Shown: positions 1 to 5,143 of the stretch, one piece after another
Layout: the number at the start of each line of letters is the position of its first letter
Position numbering within the stretch: position 1 is the first letter of the stretch
Assembly (NCBI GenBank): GCA_002409365.1
Contig: DHUW01000009.1
Span: 764 to 8,184, forward strand
Direction: 5' to 3'
Length of the DNA: 7,421 nt
From: Anaerolineaceae bacterium UBA5224
Lineage (GTDB): Bacteria > Chloroflexota > Anaerolineae > Anaerolineales > Anaerolineaceae
The notes under the pieces: model-generated
Database searches by the model: none
The model's input: the letters and a program-made list of their open reading frames with translations, nothing else
Told to the model about the DNA's origin: nothing
Position numbers and translations under genes: made by a program

Positions 1-734
1 GAGGTCATGACGATTTGTTTATCCTGCCCATAAAGGGCGTTGAAAGTGTGGAAAAATTCTTCCTGGGTGGAGTCTTTGCCGGCGATAAACTGGATATCAT
101 CAATGAGGAGCACATCCACTTCGCGGTATTTTTCGCGGAAGGCGGTAGTGGTCTTGGTGCGAATGGCGTGAACCAGGTCGTTTGTGAACTCTTCTGATGA
201 AACGTACAAAACCTGTTTGCCTTGCTGCAGAACAGCGTTACCGATGGCGTGCAGCATATGTGTTTTGCCCAGTCCAACGCCGCTGTAGATGAAAAGCGGA
301 TTGTATGCCCGGGCAGGGTTTTCAGCGACTGCCTGGCAGGCAGCATGTGCCAGACGATTGGCAGATCCGACGACGAAATTATCAAAGCGATAGCGCGGGT
401 TGAGGTGCGTATCGTAGCTGTCTTTTTCTACAGGTATCGGTTTCGGGATTGAGACAGTTTCTTCTTCCAGATCAACTTGTGGAGCAGCCCAGACCTTGAA
501 TTCCACGTTGACCTGTCGTGCCATCATGCCTGATAGTTTGTTGACCACAGTGCTTTTCAAGCGGCTGTCCAACCAGTCACAAGCATAGGCATTACCGGCA
601 CCTAGGGCAAAAGTTCCTGAAGCATCCTCATAAGAGATCAACTGTGTATTCTTTACCCAGGTATCAAAGGAAGCTTTACTGAGTTCCATTTGTAATTGTC
701 CGATTGTTGCCTGCCATGCTTGTTGAGCATTCAT
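1..734 (-). CDS. dnaA: Chromosomal replication initiator DnaA (N-terminal 244 residues, cut by the window edge)
   Basis: DnaA binds the origin, oligomerises with ATP and opens the DNA duplex for helicase loading. The frame is open from an ATG at 734-732 to the window edge. Residues 1-82 look like domain I (Trp7, Phe23-x-x-Trp26, Trp54), followed by a short acidic linker of about 25 residues (84-109) in place of a long domain II. Domain III opens with LNPRYRFDNFVVG at 111-123, with Walker A SGVGLGKT at 151-158 and Walker B LLIDD ending at Asp212-Asp213, followed by IQFIAGKDSTQEEFFHTFNAL. Sensor II and the C-terminal helix-turn-helix lie outside the window. Position 151 is Ser where most bacterial DnaA proteins have Gly. 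The start is supported by AGGAGA (746-741) six bases upstream. The identity is certain; only the missing C-terminus is unseen. Confidence 0.98.
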   Translation of the reverse strand, partial: MNAQQAWQATIGQLQMELSKASFDTWVKNTQLISYEDASGTFALGAGNAYACDWLDSRLKSTVVNKLSGMMARQVNVEFKVWAAPQVDLEEETVSIPKPIPVEKDSYDTHLNPRYRFDNFVVGSANRLAHAACQAVAENPARAYNPLFIYSGVGLGKTHMLHAIGNAVLQQGKQVLYVSSEEFTNDLVHAIRTKTTTAFREKYREVDVLLIDDIQFIAGKDSTQEEFFHTFNALYGQDKQIVMT

Positions 735-740
735 GCGGTC

Positions 741-746
741 TCTCCT
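741..746 (-). promoter_or_regulatory. Shine-Dalgarno site of dnaA
   Basis: The minus strand reads AGGAGA here, six bases before the ATG at 734. This fixes the dnaA start over any other in-frame codon. Confidence 0.8.
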
Positions 747-807
747 AAAATCCTTTTCTGTCAAGTTCTACCGACAGTTAACAAACGTGATCGGTTGGAA
801 ATAATCG

Positions 808-847
808 ATTCACTCAGCAAATCCAAGTTTGTTTTCGGCTAGTGAAT
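808..847. repeat. Inverted repeat in the dnaA upstream region
   Basis: ATTCACT at 808-814 is matched exactly by its reverse complement AGTGAAT at 841-847, with 26 bases between. The right arm ends about seven bases from the candidate dnaA -10 element. It could be a pair of weak DnaA-box-like sites or a regulator site, or chance. Confidence 0.4.
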
Positions 848-853
848 ACAGAA

Positions 854-862
854 ATTCTAACA
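854..862 (-). promoter_or_regulatory. Candidate extended -10 promoter element for dnaA
   Basis: The minus strand reads TG-T-TAGAAT, matching the extended -10 form TGn-TATAAT with one mismatch. It would start transcription near 847 and leave a leader of about 110 bases before dnaA. No good -35 box stands upstream, as is usual for extended -10 promoters. AT-rich DNA gives chance matches easily, so this is only a candidate. Confidence 0.3.
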
Positions 863-959
863 CCTGAAAACGAGCTTTTTTAGCTTGCGGCTTAAAATGT
901 TCAAATGTTTTAAGGTTTGGCATTTTTAAGCAATTCTTTAACAAACTCCAAAAATCCTG

Positions 960-1042
960 ATTTTCAAAGTGGAAAATTGTAACCCTAATTAGCAGGAGTA
1001 GAGGGAAATCGAACCCCCATATATAGGTTCACTTTTGAAAAT
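960..1042. repeat. Imperfect long-loop inverted repeat flanking the tRNA-like fragment
   Basis: ATTTTCAAAGTG (960-971) is complementary to CACTTTTGAAAAT (1030-1042), with a single extra base in the second arm and 58 bases between them. The enclosed DNA holds the tRNA-like stretch and a smaller inverted repeat, GAACC (1011-1015) with GGTTC (1026-1030). The left arm also contains most of the closest DnaA-box-like match (968-976). Confidence 0.45.
991..1020 (-). other. tRNA 3'-end-like fragment (T-arm and acceptor strand only)
   Basis: The minus strand reads GGGGGTTCGATTTCCCT (1018-1002), which folds as a five-pair T-arm with a TTCGATT loop. Two of the pairs are G-T, including the usually invariant 53-61 G-C pair. 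CTACTCC follows in the place of the 3' acceptor strand, then TGCT instead of a CCA end. The roughly 60 bases that should supply the D-arm, anticodon arm and 5' acceptor strand (1021-1080) are AT-rich and show none of them. This is therefore not a functional tRNA. It may be a decayed tRNA end or integration scar, or coincidence. Confidence 0.25.
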
Positions 1043-1177
1043 TAGATCAAATATTCCAATAATTGGCGGTAGGATGCCAGCAAAAATAATTCGATTTTTT
1101 ATCAGGAATAACAGATAGTCTTGCAAGTATTGGCATTTACTTTTTTGACTTTCTTTAACCTATGCGCCAAGTCCTAA

Positions 1178-2488
1178 TTATTCTTGGAGCATCTGTTTGG
1201 CAGCCCTGCGGCCGATCTCAACCGCAAAATTTGTGCCCCGATCCCAGGGGTAAACCTGGCTCATACTGGCAAACCACAAGCCATCTACAGGTGTCTTGAT
1301 CACAGGTATATTCTTACTGTGATTCAACAAAGGGATCGGCTGAGCATAGCCGGTTTTACTGACCCACACCTTCTTAACCCAATCTTCGGAAAACTCAGGG
1401 TTGATCTTTTTCAGGTGCGGCAGAAACTCTGCCAATAGCTCCTCATCGGTTTTGCTGAAGTTAGGATGATCTTTCTCCAGGTAATCGCCAATGTAGATAA
1501 TGTGATCGCCACCAAAATATTCCGGTTTGAGGAAGTTGGTGTGCTCGACCAACGACAGGAAAGGATAATCTGCCTGTTTGGGGATGTTGTACCAATAGTA
1601 ACCCTCAGGTGAAAGGGCGTGCTTCAGCGAAAGGGTCATCACCACTGCACCCATATGGTTGAGTTTGAGCAGCTCACCCAGGTAATCCGAAGGCAACTCA
1701 GGGGCAAGTTTCGCCATCAGACCTGGCGCAAGCGTTACCAGAACCTGGTCAAAGTGTTCAACCTGGTCCTCGCTGATCAGAACATCCAGCCCGCCAGTTT
1801 CGTTTTTGCTAATTTTTTTTACTGCTGTTGCATAGCGAATATTTACCCCATCATCGATCAGCTTTTGGGCAAACTTATCGGCAAAGCGCTGGAAGCCGCC
1901 TTTGAAAGTGCCCAGGCGGGTTGTGCGCACATGCAGTCTTGCCCACATCCAGGCCATATTGACTTTATCAGACCAGTTTCCGCCAAATTTGCCATCCAGC
2001 ATGGGTTTCCACATGCTCTCAAACACCTTGTTGCCAGCCCATTTGCGCATCCAGGCATCTGTGGTCACTTTTTCCAACGGTTTCCAGTTTTTTGTAAAGC
2101 GCAGATAAAGCCCCACCAGTCCAAAACGGATCTTGTTGATGCCCCAACCCAAACCGGGGTACATGATGGCAGCGGGAATTGAATCGAATGGGTAAAACTT
2201 ACCCTTAAAATACATGACACTGATCGGCCTGGGGAAAAGCACCTCGTCCGACCAGCCTAGCTCTTCAATTAAACCCAGCAAGTGCGAATCAGTCTGGAAC
2301 CAGTGGTGGTAAAACCGCTCGACAGACCAATCCCACGCAGGCTCCTTGAAACCGGAAGCCAAACCACCCGGGATATCGCCCGACTCGAAAATAGTTACGT
2401 CATGCCCAGCTTTTCTCAAATCCAATGCGGCGCTCATTCCAGCAAATCCGGCACCGATCACGGCGATTTTTTGTTTATTATCTGTCAT
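1178..2488 (-). CDS. FAD-dependent oxidoreductase of the amine oxidase / HemY-like fold (COG1232 style)
   Basis: This 436-residue protein carries the dinucleotide-binding fold of flavin amine oxidases and phytoene-desaturase-like enzymes. GAGFAG (12-17) binds the FAD phosphates, Glu35 ends the second beta strand and would bind the ribose, and GG at 41-42 follows in a GGLASG motif. The C-terminal FAD-contact segment at about 403-430 reads GLWFASMSQVYPWDRGTN and then a short helix. That YP-x-DRGTN signature occurs in a branch of uncharacterised oxidoreductases often found near envelope glycan or lipid genes. The substrate cannot be read from sequence. No signal peptide or membrane segment is obvious. 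The start has AGGAG (2498-2494) five bases upstream. It is the second gene of an operon, 14 bases after the UPF0104 gene, suggesting a shared envelope-related role (inference). Confidence 0.9.
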   Translation of the reverse strand: MTDNKQKIAVIGAGFAGMSAALDLRKAGHDVTIFESGDIPGGLASGFKEPAWDWSVERFYHHWFQTDSHLLGLIEELGWSDEVLFPRPISVMYFKGKFYPFDSIPAAIMYPGLGWGINKIRFGLVGLYLRFTKNWKPLEKVTTDAWMRKWAGNKVFESMWKPMLDGKFGGNWSDKVNMAWMWARLHVRTTRLGTFKGGFQRFADKFAQKLIDDGVNIRYATAVKKISKNETGGLDVLISEDQVEHFDQVLVTLAPGLMAKLAPELPSDYLGELLKLNHMGAVVMTLSLKHALSPEGYYWYNIPKQADYPFLSLVEHTNFLKPEYFGGDHIIYIGDYLEKDHPNFSKTDEELLAEFLPHLKKINPEFSEDWVKKVWVSKTGYAQPIPLLNHSKNIPVIKTPVDGLWFASMSQVYPWDRGTNFAVEIGRRAAKQMLQE

Positions 2489-2493
2489 TCTTT

Positions 2494-2498
2494 CTCCT
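2494..2498 (-). promoter_or_regulatory. Shine-Dalgarno site of the FAD oxidoreductase gene
   Basis: AGGAG on the minus strand lies five bases before the ATG at 2488, inside the 14-base gap after the upstream gene's stop. Position and spacing support translation as the second gene of one transcript. Confidence 0.75.
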
Positions 2499-2502
2499 CG
2501 AG

Positions 2503-3543
2503 TTACTCAGCCTGGTTGGCGTCCTCGTCTTTGTATTCTTCCTGGATGCTTTTCAGATCGGTAGTCAGGCCAAAGCCTTCCTTCACAAAGAAGAATGCCC
2601 CGACCAATGTCACAGGCAGCCATAAGGCTACGCGCAGAAGCAAGGCGTAACTGAGCGCGTTTTCCGGGCTGACACCAAACAATTCCATCATCGATTTTGT
2701 GGCAGCATCAAAAGTACCCAACCCGCCCGGTGCTGCCGGTACGAGCAGAACCAGGTTCACGATCCCGACGATCATCAGCAAGCTTTGGAAGGTCAAGTTA
2801 AGACCCATTGCCTTCATCACGCCCCAATACAGCCCGGTTTCAATGACCCAGATCAAAACCGATTGGAACATGACCAATAACGACTGCAGCGGTGATCGCA
2901 GCACCCGCAAGCCGTCGATAAACTTTTCGACAATTCCACTCAGTTTATCGCGAAGCTTGGTTGGCACGAGATGGTTGATCACCCAATTGGTAACAACCTG
3001 CATCTTTTCAGGCAGCAAAACCATGCCGATAAAAACCAGTAAAATCAAGCCGAAAATCAGCCCAACCCAAAATGCACTGGTTTCGATGATCCCAACCCAC
3101 TGGCTGTTGGGTGCAAAATTGATCAGTTGCCCCAGGTTGAGCAGTACCAGTGCCATAATCGCGATTCCATCAAAAAGGTGCTCCACGATAATGGTCGCCA
3201 GGGAAGCCGAGATAGGGACTTCTGCCTTCTTGCGCAGCAAAACTGTTCGCAAAAGATCGCCAGCCCGCGCCGGGTAAATATTGTTTGCCATGTATCCAGC
3301 AGAAAGGATTGGGAATAGTTTAACCAAGGAGACCGATTTCATCGGCATAAGTAAAACCTGCCAACGCCAGGTGCGCACGAACAAGGTCACAAAGTAAGCA
3401 CCGATCCCCAGGGCAACATAAGTCAGATTGGCAGCTTTTAACTGTTCCCAAACCAGGGCGAAATCAACTTTGCGAAAAGCGAGCCATAAAAAAATGGCAC
3501 TGATCAGTAAACCTGCCCAGATATGCCATCGTTTAATCTTCAT
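2503..3543 (-). CDS. UPF0104 / lysylphosphatidylglycerol synthase transmembrane-region family protein
   Basis: This 346-residue integral membrane protein belongs to the family of the flippase-like N-terminal region of MprF (COG0392, TIGR00374). It begins with a Lys/Arg-rich start and a hydrophobic segment at about 8-23, with several more spread to about 315, and ends in a charged cytoplasmic-type tail (about 316-346). Family motifs visible are RTWRWQVLL (57-65), GYMANNIYPARAGDLLR (83-99), EHLFDG (121-126) and PAAPGGLGTFDA (269-280). There is no soluble aminoacyl-transferase domain, so it is not a full MprF. Homologues are linked to moving or modifying lipids or lipid-linked glycans, but the substrate here is unknown. 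It leads an operon with the FAD oxidoreductase. No clear Shine-Dalgarno site precedes the ATG; see the promoter entry just upstream. Confidence 0.93.
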   Translation of the reverse strand: MKIKRWHIWAGLLISAIFLWLAFRKVDFALVWEQLKAANLTYVALGIGAYFVTLFVRTWRWQVLLMPMKSVSLVKLFPILSAGYMANNIYPARAGDLLRTVLLRKKAEVPISASLATIIVEHLFDGIAIMALVLLNLGQLINFAPNSQWVGIIETSAFWVGLIFGLILLVFIGMVLLPEKMQVVTNWVINHLVPTKLRDKLSGIVEKFIDGLRVLRSPLQSLLVMFQSVLIWVIETGLYWGVMKAMGLNLTFQSLLMIVGIVNLVLLVPAAPGGLGTFDAATKSMMELFGVSPENALSYALLLRVALWLPVTLVGAFFFVKEGFGLTTDLKSIQEEYKDEDANQAE

Positions 3544-3550
3544 GCCCTCG

Positions 3551-3556
3551 ATTGTA
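3551..3556 (-). promoter_or_regulatory. Candidate -10 element placed for a leaderless start of the UPF0104 gene
   Basis: TACAAT on the minus strand ends seven bases before the ATG at 3543. Transcription would then begin at or next to the start codon, giving an essentially leaderless message, which would fit the poor Shine-Dalgarno match. No good -35 box was found. The same geometry recurs at the DUF951 gene. Confidence 0.4.
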
Positions 3557-3613
3557 CCTTATTTGCAGAGGCAATCCTAACTTGTTGTGGAGGAACTGCA
3601 TTACTGGCTATTA

Positions 3614-3639
3614 GGTGATAGTTGACTCCTTATATCACC
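3614..3639. repeat. Perfect 7-base inverted repeat overlapping a promoter
   Basis: GGTGATA (3614-3620) and TATCACC (3633-3639) are exact reverse complements with 12 bases between. An overlapping second pairing exists, TAGGTG (3612-3617) with CACCTA (3639-3644). The loop contains the TTGACT -35 candidate at 3622-3627, so this could be an operator for the promoter that once served the ADP-ribosylglycohydrolase gene. No T-run follows on either strand, so it is not a typical terminator. Confidence 0.5.
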
Positions 3640-3648
3640 ACCTATAAA
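3622..3648 (+). promoter_or_regulatory. Candidate promoter reading into the ADP-ribosylglycohydrolase remnant
   Basis: TTGACT at 3622-3627 and TATAAA at 3643-3648 are spaced by 15 bases, slightly short of the usual 17. A further TATAAT stands at 3673-3678, 24 bases before the remnant's ATG. Either could start a transcript running rightwards, which would then be antisense to the end of the DUF951 gene. Confidence 0.35.
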
Positions 3649-3702
3649 GCCCAAGTTCACGAGCCATAAATATATAATTAGACGTACCTAAACGAGCTGA
3701 TT

Positions 3703-3825
3703 ATGACAAAAGATCAACTACGCGCAGCAATTTATGGTCACGCCGTGGGAGATGCGTTGGGGTTGCCAGTACAATTCAAACCACATTATAGTGAATACTA
3801 CTCCGAGGAGTCTTCTTTTGGGTAA
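3703..3825 (+). pseudogene. Truncated ADP-ribosylglycohydrolase (N-terminal 40 codons only)
   Basis: From an ATG at 3703 the frame gives MTKDQLRAAIYGHAVGDALG, then LPVQFKP, before running into unrelated residues and a TAA at 3823-3825. The GxxxGDALGxPVxF pattern (12-25) is the hallmark N-terminus of the ADP-ribosylglycohydrolase (DraG/ARH) family, which removes ADP-ribose from proteins or small molecules using two metal ions. The family normally runs to roughly 250-350 residues, and the metal-binding aspartate motifs that would follow are missing. From about codon 30 the DNA is the end of the opposite-strand DUF951 gene, so the rest was deleted rather than frameshifted. The ATG has no strong Shine-Dalgarno site. 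The 40-residue product, if made, could not be an active enzyme. Confidence 0.75.
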
Positions 3826-3998
3826 AGTTCTTTCGTCCTGCGCTGTAATTCCCGCCGTGATAAGAAGACCTTGTGTCCACACGTCAGGCATACCAGCCCG
3901 ATATCAGCGCCAATTCGCACAACCTCCCATTCGTAACCCCCACAGGGGTGAGCCTTGCGCAAACGCACTCTGTCACCAACTTTGATGTCGCTAAGCAT
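3798..3998 (-). CDS. DUF951 family small protein (YyzM-like)
   Basis: This 66-residue protein matches the DUF951 pattern along its length: VGDRVRLRKAHPCG (7-20), YEWEVVRIGADIGLVC (22-37), then a CxxCGH turn (Cys37, Cys40, His42) and a basic helix. His17, Cys19, Cys37 and Cys40 could form a small zinc site (inference). The family is widespread in Gram-positive bacteria and Chloroflexota, and its function is unknown. The last nine residues (about 58-66) overlap the ADP-ribosylglycohydrolase remnant tail to tail by 28 bases. The ATG at 3998 lies six bases after a TATAAT box and has no Shine-Dalgarno site, so the message is probably leaderless. Confidence 0.88.
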   Translation of the reverse strand: MLSDIKVGDRVRLRKAHPCGGYEWEVVRIGADIGLVCLTCGHKVFLSRRELQRRTKELYPKEDSSE

Positions 3999-4004
3999 GG
4001 CGGG

Positions 4005-4028
4005 ATTATATCATCGCCATGATATAAT
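4005..4028. promoter_or_regulatory. Palindromic divergent promoter: two mirror-image extended -10 elements
   Basis: ATTATATCAT (4005-4014) and ATGATATAAT (4019-4028) are perfect reverse complements around the four bases CGCC. Each arm read outward contains TGA-TATAAT, an exact extended -10 element (TGn-TATAAT). The left-pointing copy (4010-4005) ends six bases before the DUF951 ATG. The right-pointing copy (4023-4028) would start transcription near 4035, giving a leader of about 38 bases before the M50 gene. No good -35 box serves either direction. The arrangement could couple the two genes by polymerase competition or offer one symmetrical operator. Confidence 0.7.
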
Positions 4029-4073
4029 TTTTTCCTGTATAAGGTCGATCCGTTGCAGCATAGGCGCATCATA

Positions 4074-4715
4074 ATGAATCTGAATCCAGCCACTCTTATC
4101 TCCCGTGTGATCACACTGATCATCGCACTCTCTGTGCACGAATTTTCACACGCCTTTGTCGCCACACGCTTTGGCGACGACACACCCCGCCGGGCTGGTC
4201 GCCTGACGCTCAACCCGCTGAAACATCTTGACCCGATCGGCTCCCTCATGCTCATCCTGGTCGGATTTGGCTGGGCAAAACCGACGCCGATTGACCCCTA
4301 TGTAATCCGCCAGCATAACAAAGCGGGAGTAATGCTCACCTCCATCGCCGGTCCTGTCTCCAACCTGCTCATGGCAGTCCTGGCTGCCTTCCCCTTGCGC
4401 TTAGGTTTGTTCCAGGCGTCTTACCAGATGAGCGGCATCTTCCCAACGATTGGCTACTTTTTGGTGGAATTTATCTACACCAACGTCGCCCTTTTCCTGT
4501 TCAACATGATCCCTTTGGCACCGCTGGATGGTGAAAAAGTGCTGGAATTTTTCCTGCCCAACAGCTGGCAAGGTGCTCTGCAAGCCATCCGCCAATACGG
4601 TCCCTTTGTTTTGCTTGCCCTGGTCTTTCTGGGACCTTTGATCGGTTTTGACCTTTTTGGAACCATAATTCGCCGTCCACTGATGGCGATTGTGAACTTC
4701 CTGATTGGCGGCTAA
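4074..4715 (+). CDS. M50 family (site-2 protease-like) intramembrane zinc metalloprotease
   Basis: The 213-residue membrane protein has the zinc-binding HEFSH motif (His22, Glu23, His26) in its first hydrophobic helix. It then has LNPLKHLDPIGSLML (46-60), GWAKPTPIDP (66-75), AGPVSNL (92-98) and the second catalytic motif NMIPLAPLDG (144-153), whose Asp152 is the third zinc ligand. This is the compact M50B type without PDZ domains, like many short bacterial S2P homologues. Such enzymes cut membrane-spanning substrates; the target here is unknown. The frame also opens at a TTG at 4053, seven codons earlier. The ATG at 4074 is preferred because homologues begin close to the first helix, though its Shine-Dalgarno site is weak. 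It lies nine bases before the next gene's start. Confidence 0.93.
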   Translation: MNLNPATLISRVITLIIALSVHEFSHAFVATRFGDDTPRRAGRLTLNPLKHLDPIGSLMLILVGFGWAKPTPIDPYVIRQHNKAGVMLTSIAGPVSNLLMAVLAAFPLRLGLFQASYQMSGIFPTIGYFLVEFIYTNVALFLFNMIPLAPLDGEKVLEFFLPNSWQGALQAIRQYGPFVLLALVFLGPLIGFDLFGTIIRRPLMAIVNFLIGG

Positions 4716-4724
4716 AAGGCTCAA

Positions 4725-5018
4725 GTGGCTTACTATTGTTATATGGTCTTATGTTCAAATGGCGGCTACTACACCGGTTGGACCACAGACCCCATTCGCA
4801 GGCTTAAGCAGCATAACGCCGGGTTGGGTGCACGCTATACTCGTATGAACAGTCCCTGTCAGTTGGTTTACATAGAAGAAGTTGCCGATCGCAGCACTGC
4901 CCTGAAACGTGAACTCCAAATCAAAATGCTCAAGCACCCCAAAAAAGTTACACTCTGCGCCAATGCCACACTGAACATCCTCTCCCAATTTTCTGTAGAC
5001 CCATCCCCGGAAGAATAA
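4725..5018 (+). CDS. GIY-YIG domain protein, UPF0213 (YhbQ/YazA-like)
   Basis: This 97-residue protein is a single GIY-YIG nuclease-like domain. YCYM (4-7) and YYTGWTTD (15-22) form the two-strand signature, followed by RR (25-26) and HNAGLGARYT (30-39). LKRELQIKML (60-69) contains Glu63, which aligns with the metal-binding glutamate of the family. It is therefore likely competent to bind DNA or act as a nuclease, although the cellular role of UPF0213 proteins is poorly defined. The GTG start at 4725 is chosen because the ATG at 4743 would delete the first signature strand; AAAGG (4715-4719) sits five bases upstream. It follows the M50 gene by nine bases and is probably cotranscribed with it. 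Confidence 0.92.
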   Translation: MAYYCYMVLCSNGGYYTGWTTDPIRRLKQHNAGLGARYTRMNSPCQLVYIEEVADRSTALKRELQIKMLKHPKKVTLCANATLNILSQFSVDPSPEE

Positions 5019-5102
5019 CCTCAGTCACTTCAAAAGGTCGATTACCGCAGCAGCAAACTGCTAATTGCATATCACACACCCTCTGAGCCTGAATCCATAA
5101 GG

Positions 5103-5143
5103 TATACTTTAATTAAACAATCCTCGACAATCCTGGAGGGATT
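5103..5143 (+). promoter_or_regulatory. Candidate promoter and short leader of the coiled-coil gene, with Shine-Dalgarno site
   Basis: TATACT at 5103-5108 is a plausible -10 box, but no convincing -35 box was found. Transcription from it would begin near 5115 and give a leader of about 29 bases. GGAGG (5135-5139) is a strong Shine-Dalgarno site with a short four-base spacing to the ATG at 5144. This is the main regulatory signal in the 125-base gap after the GIY-YIG gene; no clear terminator for the preceding operon was found there. Confidence 0.5.
5117..5136 (+). repeat. Tandem 10-base repeat in the leader of the coiled-coil gene
   Basis: ACAATCCTCG (5117-5126) is followed directly by ACAATCCTGG (5127-5136), differing at one base. 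The CCTC of the first copy (5122-5125) can pair with the GAGG of the Shine-Dalgarno site (5136-5139), so the repeat could modulate translation. It is only two copies and may be incidental. Confidence 0.45.

Larger units (their letters stand above)
735..1177. other. AT-rich gene-free region upstream of dnaA, possible part of oriC
   Basis: No convincing coding frame lies in these 443 bases between the FAD oxidoreductase stop and the dnaA start. The region is clearly richer in A and T than the flanking genes, which suits a dnaA upstream region or an origin. No perfect TTWTNCACA DnaA box was found by eye. The nearest is TTTTCCACT on the minus strand (976-968), one base off. TTCACT occurs three more times (809-814 plus, 846-841 minus, 1028-1033 plus). 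GTTTGTT also occurs three times (785-779 minus, 827-833 plus, 945-939 minus), and AAATGTTY is tandem at 895-910. The origin assignment is inferred from the position beside dnaA only. Confidence 0.4.

Noticed and set aside
759..764. TTGACA on the minus strand before dnaA, considered as a -35 box
   Set aside because: A -10 box at normal spacing would fall at 741-736, which reads AGACCG and overlaps the Shine-Dalgarno region. It is probably chance.
1074..1136. ATGCCA / TGGCAT arms downstream of the FAD oxidoreductase, considered as a terminator
   Set aside because: The arms are six bases with about 50 bases between and no T-run placed after them.
1619..2182. 187-codon open frame on the plus strand
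   Set aside because: It lies wholly inside the FAD oxidoreductase gene on the other strand, and its product shows no recognisable domain.
2699..3277. 192-codon open frame on the plus strand
   Set aside because: It is antisense to the UPF0104 gene, whose family motifs are clear; the Ser/Thr/Pro-rich product looks like a shadow translation.
4053..4073. TTG start seven codons upstream for the M50 gene
   Set aside because: The added residues (QHRRII) have no family support and the codon has no ribosome site, so the ATG at 4074 is the simpler choice.
3884..4255. 123-codon minus-strand frame across the divergent promoter
   Set aside because: It would overlap both the DUF951 and M50 genes, which are clearly real, and would run through the palindromic promoter.
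5049..5062. Hairpin AGCAG-CAAA-CTGCT after the GIY-YIG gene, considered as a terminator
   Set aside because: The stem is only five pairs and no T-run follows, so an intrinsic terminator cannot be claimed.
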